A stretch of 64,000 nt of DNA from Myxocyprinus asiaticus (taxonomy: Eukaryota; Chordata; Actinopteri; Cypriniformes; Catostomidae). Below, one piece after another: positions 13,284 through 25,366 of the stretch (the first letter of the stretch is position 1; each line of letters starts with the position of its first letter). Under the pieces are notes generated by a model that saw only the letters and a program-made list of their open reading frames with translations, was not told where the DNA came from and made no database searches. Location: positions 10,186,001 through 10,250,000 of the forward strand of contig NC_059393.1 of the NCBI RefSeq assembly GCF_019703515.2, in the 5' to 3' direction. The position numbers and the translations under genes are program-made.

Positions 13284-13910
13284 TATCAGAGTTTGTGAGG
13301 AAGGACCTAGAGATGCAGAGATACACAAAACTCAGTTTAATGATGATATAAATGGATACATTTAGATGGCAAGACACAGGAGAAGTAACAGTCAGTAAGT
13401 AGAGCAGCAGTACAGCCAGTGATGATGACAGTGATAATAGCAGCAACGGTGACAGCGGTGATGACAGCGATGACAACAATGATGACAGCAATGGTGATGG
13501 CAGAGAAGGCTGATTTGTGTGGTTGTAGAGCAGAGTGGGACACCCGGGCGAGGAGAACAGGATAACAGCAAGGTGAGAAATCCTGGTAAGTAGAGATGGT
13601 AAACCACAGCGATGATATCACAGATGGGAACAGGGAAATGACTGGGCAAAAGAAGATCATTAAACTAGAAAAATAAGCAAACAAGACTAGACTTAGACTA
13701 GAATGGCAAGACTGCACGTAAACATGAGGAACAATCTGGCAATAAAAGAGAGAAACATGAGGGTATAAGTGGGCAGAAGGGAGCAAGTGGCAGGTGATAA
13801 TAGTTAGCTGATGAACGGCATGAACAAACGTTCCCATGGGAACGTCAATCGCGCCGTCCATGTGACAGAGGAAAACACAAGAGGGAAACAATCAGCCACG
13901 TAGACCAACA
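13284..13910 (-). repeat. Diverged solo LTR related to the intronic Ty3/gypsy LTR
   Basis: Read on the minus strand, this block follows the LTR at 47586-48133 landmark by landmark: 'gtttccctc.tgtgttttcc', 'ggcgcga.tgac.tt', 'gaacg', 'gccgttca', 'gccagattgtt', 'gggtgtccc', 'ctgcatc.ct.ggtcc'. No gag or pol lies beside it, so it is a solo LTR or LTR remnant. It is internally expanded by a trinucleotide-like minisatellite (gatgacagc units, about 13415-13500). Long minus-strand open frames here (184 and 85 codons) are LTR sequence, not genes. Ends are approximate because terminal TG/CA motifs are eroded. Confidence 0.75.
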
Positions 13911-13981
13911 GCATTGATCTTTTCATATCAGAAGTTTCTGGGCGGGGGGGGGCTTGAAGCAAATCTAGGGGGCAATTTTCA

Positions 13982-14701
13982 ACTTTAGCTTTTCAACAAC
14001 TCCTGTGCTTGTCTTGGATTTGTCATGTGGTAGAAGGCGGCTGTTAAGAGTGAGAACTTAATGGCACTGTTTATGTGAAAATGTATGCGTAGGCATCTGA
14101 ATCTATTCAAAAATACTTAATCACTCCTGAAGACGACAGGGTGCCAGATCACAAGAATGGGTGCTCTTCATTAAACATAAAAGATAACAAGAAATTGAAA
14201 TGAAGTGACAAATAATTGGGCCGATATTTGCACATTATGTTTGGAATAGCATTAAAATGTAGGGTTTCTGTGTTAAAGCTGCAATGTGCTATCTTTTCAT
14301 TTCATGTCATTCTGTACAATACTGATTATTAATCAGTAGTTACAATGTAATTACATAGTAATATGATCACTGTAAAGTGTGACCAAAGTTTAGCAGACTG
14401 TTTAATCCACTATTTTATGCATGTAATAAAGCAGTTTAATGCTATTTCAAACATAATGTGGAAACATCGGCCCAATTATTTGTCACTTAATTTCAGTTAC
14501 TTGTTATCTTTTGTGTTTAATGAAGAACAACCTTTCTTGTGATCTGGCACCCTGTCCTCTTCAGGAGTGATTAAGTATTTTTGAATAGATTCAGATCCCT
14601 ATGCATACATTTTCACATAAAGAGTGTAATTAAGTTCTCACTCTCACCAGCTGCCTTCTACCACATGACAAATCCAAGCTCAGGAGTTGAAAAGCTAAAG
14701 T
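13982..14701. mobile_element. Foldback (long inverted repeat) element
   Basis: The arm at 13982-14258 is repeated in reverse complement at 14434-14701, with about 175 bp between. Shared stretches include 'tttgtcatgtggtagaaggc', 'ctattcaaaaatacttaatc', 'agggtgccagatcacaagaa' and 'gtgacaaataattgggccga'. By eye the arms are close to 90 % alike with small indels. There is no coding capacity. The loop holds a small perfect palindrome (TACTGATTA-T-TAATCAGTA). This is typical of foldback or long-TIR MITEs. The superfamily is not identified and no TSD was seen. Confidence 0.85.
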
Positions 14702-15079
14702 CGCCCAATCAGCAGCTAAGCCTTTGATAAGCAGCCCAAATGAGACGTCATTGACATTAAGCCTGGTGGAGGCGTTTTTAAGTGAATATCATCTTTAATT
14801 TTGGTCTGTTCCTCACACAACGATATACTGTATATGGCATCAGAAGACTTTTAATGTAAGAATTACGTTACTATACAATACCTAAATTTTATGATATATG
14901 ATTTTAACGTGGCTTTTTGTATGCAAAGCGGCAGTTTCCTGGTAAAATTACCACTAGAGGCGCTATAAAACTAATGACTTTTATTCACTTTCACAGAAAT
15001 CATGAGCAAAACGGCTGATTATCAGTTCATACACACTTACTTTTTGCTCTGTTCCTCACACAATGCCATCTTATGACAT
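14702..15079. other. Repeat-derived intergenic DNA
   Basis: Two related pieces carry 'ctgttcctcacacaa' (14807-14821 and 15048-15062), each followed by a 'atggcatca'/'atgacatca' motif. They look like broken copies of a dispersed fish repeat. No gene is supported. Confidence 0.45.
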
Positions 15080-15390
15080 CAAAATTCTTTCACAATAGTG
15101 CTGAGCACGTGAGTCAACATGTGAGCCGAAAGTATCATAGAACCACAAAATGACATGGTTGCTTCAGAAATTATGTTTTTTTATCTCACATTGTTTTTTA
15201 TGACATTATCGGTTAAGTTTAGGTTTAAGGTTTAAGGTAGGGAGGTCGTTTTTGTTGATGTAAAACTCGATAAAGCATTAACCTTAAGAACTTCAGCTGT
15301 TTGGGAGCAAATAAAACTCGCTTTTAGCGCCACACAGCGGACATTTCACTTCGGAACTGCCGCGATACGTGTGAGGAACCACGTAATATC
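15080..15390 (+). repeat. Interspersed repeat family B, copy 1
   Basis: Contains 'ttatcggttaagtttaggtt', 'taaggtagggaggtcg' and 'agcgccacacagcggacatt'. A reverse-complement relative lies near 58040-58290 ('cgacctccctaccctaaacc'). It shares only the gene-poor 'gcgccac..ggacatttca' module with family A, so the two may be distantly related. Confidence 0.55.
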
Positions 15391-18300
15391 ATTTTGCAAA
15401 AATGTTGCCACAGTCATGTAATTTTCATTAGATCAGGCTCTAACATTATGTCGTATGAACTTCTTTTAGGGTGTTTTCTATCGAGTATGTGCCACAAACA
15501 AATAAAAGTTTGCAACCAATTTTTCACAACAGATTTAATCTGATTTTATGGTTTTCATCATTCACCATGAATTGTCGATGCGTTTCATCAGCATCCAAAC
15601 ATTTAGCAAATCAATATAAAATTATGGATAATCACATACAAAATTTCACTCTATGTGAAGGAATTCACAGAGATGCATTGTTTTGTTTTAAAATTTAATT
15701 ATTCATGTTTTTGTGATGGATATTTAGACTTGGCGTGAACAACCCTATAAACAACTGGGTGAAAGAAAGCCAAAACTTTACATTGTATCATTAAATGAAG
15801 CACTGGGAACTTCAACAGCCCAACAGTTTTTGTAAAAGGTGTTTCTTTTATGAGAGGAAGTTGCTACCTAATTAGTTCAGCAGATATGGTGTCTTTTTTC
15901 TGAGGATCTTTCATTTTTGTAGATTATTTTACACAGTACAGTATATGTGTACAAACTGTTTCATTTGTGTGCAAAAACAAGTGAGATTAATGGACGCCAT
16001 CTTCTAGCTGCCTATGAGGAAATCTGTAACATGTAACTCTAATGAAGTGTAGCTAGATGAGATAAATCAAACGTGTTTTTGACATTGCAATAATAATCTG
16101 AATTGTGTCACAAAGTATGAATGAAGAAATAGCCATTTATTACACACAATAGCTTTAAAAACAGAAAAGGGGCAATTTTCAAAGAATGGTGGTTGAGTTT
16201 GAACTTTGACCTTCTCTCTTTAAAATCATGTTAATGGGGATGTGTGAATAGTCTAAGGAGAACAACGCCGTCTGAATGCACTTTCACACTTCAAAGTTCA
16301 AAGCCGCTCTCAGACGGAGACCTCTGGTAGTTCCCCTGAATACCTTGCCCTTGGTAAGAACGGCCCCTAAACGTTGTCTCTACATTTTGTGGGGAATAAA
16401 TACGAAGAATGAAAAGGAGAAAGGGAACCTTTCTTTAAGTTTCGCATGGAGGACTCCAAACTCTGTATCCAGACTGGAGACTCTGAATCTGAGCATTGTC
16501 TTGGGAAGTCAGAGGTTTAGGGAATTCTGTTCGGAATTCCGTGAGCGATCCTGCCTCTGTAATGTTGTACTTGTAAGAGAAATTAAGAGGGAGAAATGGA
16601 AACACTGAGTGAATGAGAGAGGATCCTATTATTGTTATTTTTATGAATGGACGTGTGTGTCTTGAAACATTTTAGGCATTGACCAGGGTCTACTGTCAAA
16701 AAAGTGAAAAATCCAACCTTTTTATCACACGACATAACAGCAAAAGCTATGGTTTAAATACCAATTTACTAATCTGCAAATTCCCTCTATCAAATCACCT
16801 TTCTTTGTATAGTGCTTTTCACAATAAATATTCTTTTAAAGCAGCTTTCCAGAAAGGCGACTGCAAGTAATAAATCCTAGAAAAACCAAGGATAAAACAA
16901 TGAGAAAATTCTTGGGAAGAGAAGAACCCTGGGACCTTAATATGTTATATTTAAAATGTAAGGATTATTATTAATTGTGAGTCTTTGCAGTCCATTCTAA
17001 AACCACTGAAGGTAATAGTTCAACCAAAAATGAAAAATGTTCTCACAATCATGTCTCAGCATTTCCGCCTTTTCAATTCAATGGCAGTTGATAGTGACTC
17101 ACTTAAAAGTTTAAAAAAGGATCCAAAAGTATCATAGTAGTAGTCCATGCCACCTGTGCATCTTCTAAAATCATTCAGAAGTTTTGTGGTGAAAAACAAC
17201 TGTAATTTTAGTGAAAATGTTGACATTCATTGTACGTTCATGAGCGCTATGAGAGAGACCCATTCACAATGGCACGTGTTTTTAGAGCTGAACAACATAA
17301 ACACACAAACCACTGTGATCAACGCATGAAAACGCAACGGACATTTTCACTGAAAAATTATTTAATCTGATTAATCGTATGCTTTCAGAAGACTTGGAAT
17401 AAGAGTCGGATGGACTGCTTTTATGATACTGCATCCTTAGTGATGCTTGACATTGAATTGAAAGTAAGGGATGCATGTTATCAGCCTCATTAAGCTAGGA
17501 CGCTCCAACATACTTCAGGAAACACAGCTCTGATGTCTCAGTCTACTTCCTCAGAAGTGGTTAAAAAGAACCATAAGAAAGCTTTCCAGAACTCATTTAA
17601 ATTGAGTTATCAAATGGGAACTCTGACAGGAACAGGCTTTAGTGATATCCAAAGGCAACAGAGTCCAAGAGTACAGAGCTCACGGCATGGAGCAGAGTTT
17701 GTGTTTAAAAAAACGGAGAGAAAGAGGAACTAATCCAACCACACACACAGACCTGACAAGACTCTTAAGTTGCCCCTTATAAGTTAAACAAAGTATTACC
17801 AAGTAACCAAAATTTTTGCATCTTTTGATCAGTTTGCTGGTCCAAAATGTTTTGGAAAAACTGAAAATAGGTCAGACTTAATTGTAGAGTATTTTCTCTA
17901 GTTCATTCAAATGGACAGCCTTGTTCTGTTATGCAATGGCCTTGGTCTGGATCTGTGTCACATTGGGTCTAGTCTGCAGGTACAGCACTTCGTTTAAGTT
18001 TCCAGATGCAGGAAGTTCAGGAAAATCTATCAAAACTAAATAATATAGATTGTGGGCCAGTTTTACTTGCACTGGGCAGTGGTTCATATGTCACAACCCT
18101 GACAGTAATCACACATGCAAACTTGTAACGGCTAATTGTTTCAGTGATTAGAGAAAACCATTTCTCAAAAGTGAAATTTAAGTGTTTAAACAAACAGTCA
18201 CATTTGTTTCCTGACAAGATCTACCAGAGAGGAAAAGCTTCATAGAGCTATGACTTAATGCTATATATAGAGAGATACATTTGCACAAAGAAACTACTCT

Positions 18301-18916
18301 TTTACATATGTCTGATGAAATGTGAGTGATTCTTGCCCATGCAAACCTTGTCACCACAATGCTTGGGTGCTTTCTAAGGCATTGATAGATGGTTGCAAAG
18401 AGATAACTACGGTGTCTTGGGTGCTTAGGTGGTAACCAGGGTGTTATATGCATTTGGGTAAATTAACCCAAAGTATTACATTTTTAGATACACAAACACA
18501 TGTACTGGGCGTTAAGCCAAATCTAACCTCTATGTCTCTCTCACACAAACACACATACACAAAAACACAAAAACAGTAGGCTATTTATAAAAAATCTCTT
18601 TATTTCTTTGCTCCCTCTCTGTTTCTCTTTAAAAATATAACAAGCTTGAAAAATCAAATCATGCGTGTCTTTACAGAGAGTTGACGTTCTGTGTAGATGG
18701 CTGAGATTGTTGGCGCCAGATAGAAAACAGAGATGTGAGATAAATCTCAATCTGATGGCAGCTCTCTGACCATTGTTACGGTACGGCACAGTTTATTATT
18801 GCTTCTGTAGTAAAAATAACTAAAGATGATCTCTTAGTAAATACAAGGACCAGCTTTATACCTCATTTTCATTCATAAAACCAACAGCCATTTTTTGTTC
18901 ATATTGTACCCAGAAT
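15391..18916. other. Intergenic, no gene recognised
   Basis: No gene is supported. 16270-16610 is locally less AT-rich with a 110-codon open frame that has no recognisable domain and no clear splice context. Near 17011-17470 lies the left part of a 'tagttcaaccaaaaatgaaa' MITE, a common fish type. 18325-18450 carries a decayed repeat. Confidence 0.45.
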
Positions 18917-19175
18917 CCCTTACACAAATCAAGAGTTCGTGGCAAATTTGCCGCAAACTTGCCGCAGATTTGCCACTGATAATTTTCACATGCAAATGAG
19001 CTTTGCAGCAAACTTGCGGCAAATTGTCCATTGTTGGCAAGGGTTTGCCAGAGGTTCACCACTACCGGTGAAGAGCTGAAAACTCCTGGCGAACATGTGA
19101 GGCGAATCACAAGCTCGTTTGCATGTGAAAATAATGAGCGGCAAGTTTGCGGCTAGTTTAAATTTTTTGTAAGGG
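18917..19175. mobile_element. Short palindromic MITE, family C copy 1
   Basis: It begins CCCTTACA (18917) and ends TGTAAGGG (19175). The interior is strongly self-complementary: 'gccgcaaacttgccgc' against 'gcggcaagtttgcggc', and 'tttcacatgcaaatgag' against 'ctcgtttgcatgtgaaa'. It has no coding capacity. A sister copy lies at 20148-20364. Confidence 0.8.
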
Positions 19176-20147
19176 ATGCATTGTTAGCATGTTAGCATAC
19201 TGAACAACAGTAAATACACATACATACAAAAAACATCTTAAAAAGAGCAAATTCACACTTTCCAAATGTAAAATGTCGCAAATATATCTGTTTAATGTCA
19301 ACATATCATCTGACAGGGAGTATGTTAATGATGCATTCGAGATAATTCAGCAAAATTCCATCTACCCAAAACAATTTTGTACACGTCCCGGCAACATAAA
19401 TGCGCTATCAGGGAACAGCTAAGCAGACAATGCATAGTAGCTAAGCATAGTAGCTAAGCTGAGCTCTGCTTTGACAAAAGCTCTTGTTCTTACAAACACA
19501 CCAGTTATAGGTGTGCTGTAGTCTCATATGTAAATATTTCCCCCCAAAGCGATCTTTGTCCGTGGATTATGAATCAAAAACTAGTTAAGAGGAAGATTAA
19601 ATAAACAGCAGAGAGACCGGGTGGAGGAATGTGTGTGTGTGTGTATGAACGAAACTCCATTTTTCAGTCACTATACCAAAGCTGCTGTACCAACACTCTC
19701 TCACAACTACCTGAAAGTATTTGTCTTGTTCAGGACAGTAAAATGTGTCTGGGAGGAAGTCATTAAGATGATGTGTTATCTGAGCTCCAGATGAGTTCGG
19801 AGTGCTTATTCTTTACTAGTTCAACCCTCTGTCTGATTGCATCTAAATATATGCAGTCTGTGTTGCCTTGAGATATTTTATATCTTCCACAAAAATATTC
19901 TCTAAATTATGTTCCGTTTATCAACAAAAACAACAAACTTTTAGGTGAACTTATGACCCCTGTTGAGGTTGTTTGCTCTTTGTAAGTGGGTCTTGAATGT
20001 GCGTAGAACACACTGCAAACAGTCATATTCTTACACAATTATCTTTGACTTTGTTTTCACGTAAAAATATCCCAAAGTCCTTTAAACAAGGTAAATTCAC
20101 CAGATATGCAAGATTGCAAAATATATAAAGACATGCAATCTGCAGAA
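19176..20147. other. Intergenic between the two family C MITEs
   Basis: A direct duplication 'catagtagctaagcatagta' occurs near 19434-19457 and a short (GT)n near 19630. No gene was seen. Confidence 0.4.
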
Positions 20148-20364
20148 CCTTATAAAAATCTAGAACTCTGACAAATGTACCACAAACTTGCCACAATTTT
20201 CCCACTCATTATTTTCACATGCAAATGAGCTTGCGATTCGCCAGCACACCTTTGGCGACAATCAAAAGTTTGCTGCAAAAGCTTTTTTACATGTGAAAAT
20301 AATAATTGCCGAATTTGCGACAAGTTTGCAGCAAGTTTGCAAGAACTCTCGGTTTTTGTAAGGG
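20148..20364. mobile_element. Short palindromic MITE, family C copy 2
   Basis: Ends are 'ccttataaaaatctagaact' and its near complement 'ctctcggtttttgtaagg'. It shares 'attattttcacatgcaaatg' and the tgcaagtttgc-type arms with the copy at 18917. Slightly shorter, with diverged termini. Confidence 0.75.
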
Positions 20365-21103
20365 GACTTTTAGTATACATTTCTGCAGATTTTGAGCAAA
20401 AAAAAGTGGCGAAAGTCTGCCGATGCACCAAGAGAAAATACACTTATGTTCAAAAAACATTCTCTGAAAATTAGCCTTATTAATTAAATATATCAAACTT
20501 TTTTTTTTTTTTGGTTAGCAGGTAAATTTATCTTATTTCAAGAATATTTACATATTTTTTTAATGGAAAACATAAAGGCAAAGGCAAATATAATAAAGGC
20601 AAAGAAGAAAATTATTTTGCAGTGCATTACAACACCAAATTGAGAACTCATAGAGTTTTCTCCTTTAACAAATACTATACCCTTGACCCTGTGAGTTGGC
20701 GGTTAAAGCCATCTTGACAGGAGTCAGAGTAAAGTTGAGGCAAATCACAATCCCTCATATGTGTTTGTTAGTGTGAAAGATACAAACATTTACCTGAAGA
20801 CAAAAGCCAATCCATTTCAGAGGCAGCTGCTGTGAAGAGTTTACAAAGGATTTGGGAGAGCCTGGTGATCTAGGAATGATCTTTCTATCTCCCTCTTTCT
20901 TGTTTCTCTCACATTTATCTGAGTCGCCTTTATTTTTTCATATGATGAAAGTCAATTCTTTCAATTCTGGGAGTGATTCTCACATTAAGTCATCTCAAAA
21001 TCTCATACCTGTTGGAAAATCCAACTAAAACCTGCTTCTCACTGTAAATGGGTTTAGATGGTTTCCAGTTGTTCGGAACTAGTAATTTATGATTATTAGC
21101 TTT
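20365..21103. other. Intergenic, no gene recognised
   Basis: A T-run lies at about 20500-20512, and there is an AT-rich direct repeat 'aaaggcaaa.ataa' near 20574-20600. No gene is supported. Confidence 0.4.
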
Positions 21104-22116
21104 GTTGGGCCTCAAGTATTCAGATAGAAGACAAAGGCAGGCCTAACAGTCGTAAAAACATAACTCAAGCCCCCACACCAAGTCGTAAATCTTCCTGATA
21201 AAAATCGCGCCAAAATCAAACAAAGGAGTCCAAAACAGATTACAAATCCATGAAGCCTTGCTCACTAAAGGATTGATCTCTCAACTCCTATTGGATGAGG
21301 CACACAACAGAACGTCCCTCAAACATGACATCATCAGGAGTTCAAATAATTCTGAAATGCTTCCAGAATTCACTTCCAGCGACTTAGTTCACCGAATACG
21401 GACGTAGCTTTTTGCTGCTCTCATGTGCAACCTCGTGGCACAAGGAAGTAATGTCCGACTTGAAACTGTAGCCATACAATCTCCATCTCGCTGGACGAGT
21501 TGAGATTACTCTGTGTTCAACCGAACACTCTAACAGATCCGAAGGAGACCGCTGAGCAATTTGCATCTTCATCCGTTGGCCTACAGAAGTGAAGAGATTA
21601 AAGATTTCTCTTCCATCTTCAATCAAGTCGACATTTCTGAGTTCTCCGCCAGCCCGCCGAGAATCAACAGCCGTACCGCCCGCTGACAGAGCGAGGAAAC
21701 GGCCTCCCGTCATCACACGAGCCTCAAGGAACCGGGTCAAAGTTAAAGGACGGAGGAAAACACATTCTACCTGTGTCCTCATGCGATTCAAGTAAGAGGT
21801 TACGTCTGGGCAGAGATAGAATATTAAAGCGTGTTATTCTTGTGTTTCAAGGTTTTTGCTTGTACAGTTTATGGACCGCCATGTCCGCTCATTATTAATA
21901 CTCAGGGTATTAATTATCACAAATTTGTTTGCTGTATTGTGGTCCAACCAAATTGGATTGTTGTGCATTTTCGCCATCACGGGTGAGACAGAAACTGAGT
22001 TCATCCATTAGAGTCAAATAACGCAGGACTTTTACGAGCCCCGCTCGTAAAATGTGTGATGAACACAGCTGCTTTCTCTCCAGCTATTGCGAAATCAGCT
22101 TTCGGGCTGTCACTTA

Positions 22117-22167
<51 letters not shown>

Positions 22168-22540
22168 AACCACACTGACACACACACACACACTGTCACA
22201 CACACACCTTATGTGTTATAGGATTATTTTTATTTCCATATCTAATCATGTCACTGTTTAGTTTGTAGTTGTAAGTCGGAAGTTTATTGACTGCATTGTA
22301 TTAATTATTAATTGATATTACTGCATAAATAAACTTCGTTTATATTACAAAGAGAAGTGTTTTGGTTTGTTTTGCATACGCCTGTGTCATGCTGACGGGA
22401 TGTCAGTGCTCGGATTCAAACCTTCATTCATTGTTTTTTTTCCCGAAAATCGATATTCTTCAGATGTCAATTTTCCTAAGAAAACAATCTAATATTGAGA
22501 CTGTTTTACTATCTGGTTATTAGTCCCTGATTCCAGGGTG
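21104..22540 (+). repeat. Long LTR-like block (candidate retroelement LTR)
   Basis: Starts TGTTGGGCCTC and runs about 1.4 kb to 'ctgattcca', followed by GGTGGTGCCCCGT, which resembles a tRNA primer-binding site next to an LTR. An AATAAA lies near 22327 in 'ctgcataaataaacttcg'. 21380-21800 is less AT-rich than its surroundings and open on both strands, but shows no protein domain. No gag, pol or env follows. The opposing LTR and a TSD were not found, so this is a solo or partial LTR at best. The call rests on layout, not on a recognised family. Confidence 0.4.
22122..22166. repeat. (TC)n microsatellite followed by short (CA)n
   Basis: An uninterrupted TC run of roughly 22 units, then CA runs to about 22207. 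It lies inside the LTR-like block. Confidence 0.95.
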
Positions 22541-22547
22541 GTGCCCC

Positions 22548-22800
22548 GTCAATGTTAATCCTTATTAATATTATATTGATTTTTGATAATTAATAATTAT
22601 CTTGATGATTGTTGAATTTGAATCATCAATAAGCTAGTGTTAATTTTAATTAATGTTTCATTGATGTTAACAATTAACGATTATCTTTGATAACTGTTGA
22701 TTTTAAAGGATTAAAAAAGCTAACATTGATTCTCATCAATGTTCTATTGATTTTAATAATTAGTAATTATCTTTGATAATTATTAATTATTGCTAATAAC
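22548..22800. repeat. AT-rich tandem repeat, about 86-bp unit, three copies
   Basis: Three successive diverged units share 'attgatttt.ataatta.taattatctttgat' and 'aa.aagcta'. Unit starts are near 22550, 22637 and 22722. It directly follows the candidate primer-binding site, so it may be the leader of the LTR-like element or an independent satellite. Confidence 0.65.
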
Positions 22801-22969
22801 CAAACTTGCTCCTAAACGTAGCACACTACATTTACTGGAGTCCCATATGAGGTTTTAATGAGTTAGATCCAATTAATTAATTTAAATATTAATTAATAAC
22901 TACAGAAATAATTATTAATTATTTCTGATAGTAACACTGATCTAAACAACCAGTAAAGCCCTACAGCTT

Positions 22970-23252
22970 GCTGAGGTGGTTGATCAGCTACACTACCAGC
23001 CGGTGTGGTATAAGTCAACTTAAATTTGCCTAAGATGGTTTGCAGATCTTAGTTGGTCTCCCAGCCTGGATTAGCTAGTCTGTTTGCTGGTTTAAGAGGG
23101 GTTTTGGGCACTTCTCAACTGATCACACTGGCAGATCAGCTGGCTGATCAGCTGGACCAGCTCGGCACTAGCTTGGTCAAGCTGGGAGACTACCTTAAAC
23201 TAGCTAAGACCATGCAAAGACAAGCAAAACTGCTTTTTTTCCAGCAGGGAAA
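22970..23252. mobile_element. MITE fragment of the CAGCTGG-rich type
   Basis: Dominated by alternating 'ccagct'/'agctgg' words ('gatcagctggaccagctc'). The right end is 'gctttttttccagcaggg', the complement of the CCTGCTG..AAA ends seen for the element at 62167. The left end is eroded. Confidence 0.6.
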
Positions 23253-23746
23253 CTAGTTGAAGCTGGTACACCACCTTGTTTAAGCTTGGCCCTGTCTCAA
23301 ATGCCCTTCACTTGTGTACATCTGTGAAGTTCACAAGACCACAGTATGCCCCATTTGTCATTGAGAGATTCGGAAGGGTGCTCACAAGCACCTCCTTTTG
23401 TGCCCGCTTTGTGCCCTTGTCTTTTTCCAAACCAGCATTCGAGCAAAGTCCACAACAGACTGCTACTCAACAGTTTGTGGCATAATATCACCAAAATGTG
23501 CACATTTGGACAGGGCAATTGTCTAACAATTCACCAGCAACAACCCAGAAGCAGAACATTCACAATACCAGCTAACATGTTCTAAAACCAGCTTGACAAC
23601 CTAAAGCTAGACTGACCTGGTTAATCCAACAGCTGATCTTAAAGCCCCAAATTTCCTCTCCACTCCACTTCTCTCTTTCTGTTTTATTCCCTGCCATCTT
23701 CTCAGTAGGAGCATTCCAGCAGGTTAATGACACTTGTTGTGAGACA
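23253..23746. other. Intergenic, no gene recognised
   Basis: Overlapping short frames on both strands at 23276-23585 show no domain and no consistent coding strand. Confidence 0.4.
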
Positions 23747-25358
23747 CAGGGCTCGAGTTGAGGGGGATGCGAAGGGATGCCATCCCCCTTGTTGCAAGAA
23801 ATACCAAAAAGCATCCCCCTTGTAAAACCACCATCCCCCTTACCATCCTCTTTAGATCAATTGTGTCATGTATTACTTAGAACTAATCATGCAAGTAAAA
23901 TATATAATATTTAATTTTAATACGTTTGATAAATAACAGACTTTAAATAAGAGCGATTAGCTGGTCAGAATTAGATTTTGACAAGTATAAGGTTGTCAGA
24001 TTTCTATAGGTGAAATCCCCCAATCAGATCTGGACACTTGTACAGCTTGGGTATATGCTGCCAGGGTGATGCTTTAGTCCCGCAATCTGGTAACCATGAT
24101 CGTGCGATCTCTCTCTCCACTGTGTCGGTGGTGTTCTGGAAACACTGTAAAACAGGAATGTCAGTGTTTGCAATGGGTTGACTTGTCCTTCCTAGTGTTC
24201 ACATGAAACTTACGCCACAAGTTTTGAAATGTTTCACGCACTTTCAAACATGGTCAAGTAGTAGATTGGAGTAGAAAAAACGAGTATCTGCAGTGGGCGA
24301 GCGATCTAGAAAAAAAACCTTTTCATGATCATAATGTGGATTCTTATCACAAAATTCATCATAAAATACAGTAACGGAGGGTAACAGGTGCATATTATGG
24401 CCATGTGTCCTTCGGGTCAATGAAGTGATGCTCATTGTTATCCTGAACTATTAAATTAAAAATACATAAAAACAATTTACCTCTTCTATGATTAGCATAT
24501 TTTCAATTACTGAGTTTAAAGTCATATTGATATTTTTTCTGGGGTTTACAATGAAAAATGTAATGTGATGTCCAGAGACAGTAAAAAAAGAAAAAAAGAA
24601 AGAAAAAAAGAGTCAAAGTCAGAATAATATTTTATTGTTATTTCTTACAAAAATAAACAGTGAAATAGTTGTTTTAAAATATGATTCATATTTTAAAATG
24701 CTTTTGTCCACCAAATCAAAATCTTTGGGTGTAACCAACATGTAGGTAGCCATTTTGTAGTTTATGTTGACCATAAAAACTATAAAGCACAGTAAAATAG
24801 TGTTTTGTCAGTATTTAGTTTGCTGAGATAAACATTGGTACTGAGACTATTTAGTATAGATGGGCCCCTTCTATTAAAATGAATGGGAGAAATTGGAATG
24901 CCCAGCCGTCAACGGATGTAGAAAGGAAGATGCTTAAAAATATCTGATATTTATTTTGACATGTTTATGATAAGGCACATTTTATTCATGTGGTGTAACC
25001 TTGAGAAAAATGATTGATAATTTTGACTCAAAAATGCATAATATATTTTTTTTTTTTTAAATCTTTGAAAAATTTGTTTGAAAACTTTTTGTAAATGAAT
25101 GAATAAGTTGTTTATACTCTCATGTATTTAAGGTGCAAAGAAAGTATTATAATACTTTTTACATAATGGTTACACCATATAACAATTTGAAAGTTTGATT
25201 TTGTTTTTTGTTTTGTTTTTTAGAAAATGACAAAGATTACATATCTGAGAATATGACATAAGTTAAACTAGATTTTTAAAAGGTTTCTCATTTTAATTTT
25301 GGGTGTAATAGACAAAAAATTTTGACTACACCATCCTCCTTAAAAAATTCGACCACTG
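23747..25358. mobile_element. hAT-like transposon, non-autonomous or decayed
   Basis: The left end CAGGGCTCGA (23747) and right end TCGACCACTG (25358) are inverted repeats. Both continue inward into 'ccatccccctt' / 'aaggaggatgg' type sequence. The flanking 8-mers are gtgagaca (23739-23746) and gtgagatg (25359-25366), 6 of 8 identical, as expected for an old hAT 8-bp target duplication. At 1.6 kb it is too short for an intact hAT transposase, and no such domain was recognised. A 63-codon minus-strand frame at 24244-24435 is the only protein-like stretch. Poly-A/T patches lie near 24590 and 25050. Confidence 0.75.
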
Positions 25359-25366
25359 GTGAGATG

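Noticed and set aside
13337..13891. 184-codon minus-strand open frame
   Set aside because: It lies entirely in LTR sequence collinear with the Ty3 LTR at 47586. The low-complexity hydrophobic part comes from the GATGACAGC repeat.
16276..16608. 110-codon frame as a gene
   Set aside because: No recognisable motif, no supporting exons, typical of chance in a less AT-rich patch.
21384..21795. 135-codon minus frame and 68-codon plus frame
   Set aside because: Open on both strands in a GC-richer patch of the LTR-like block; no domain, no splice sites.
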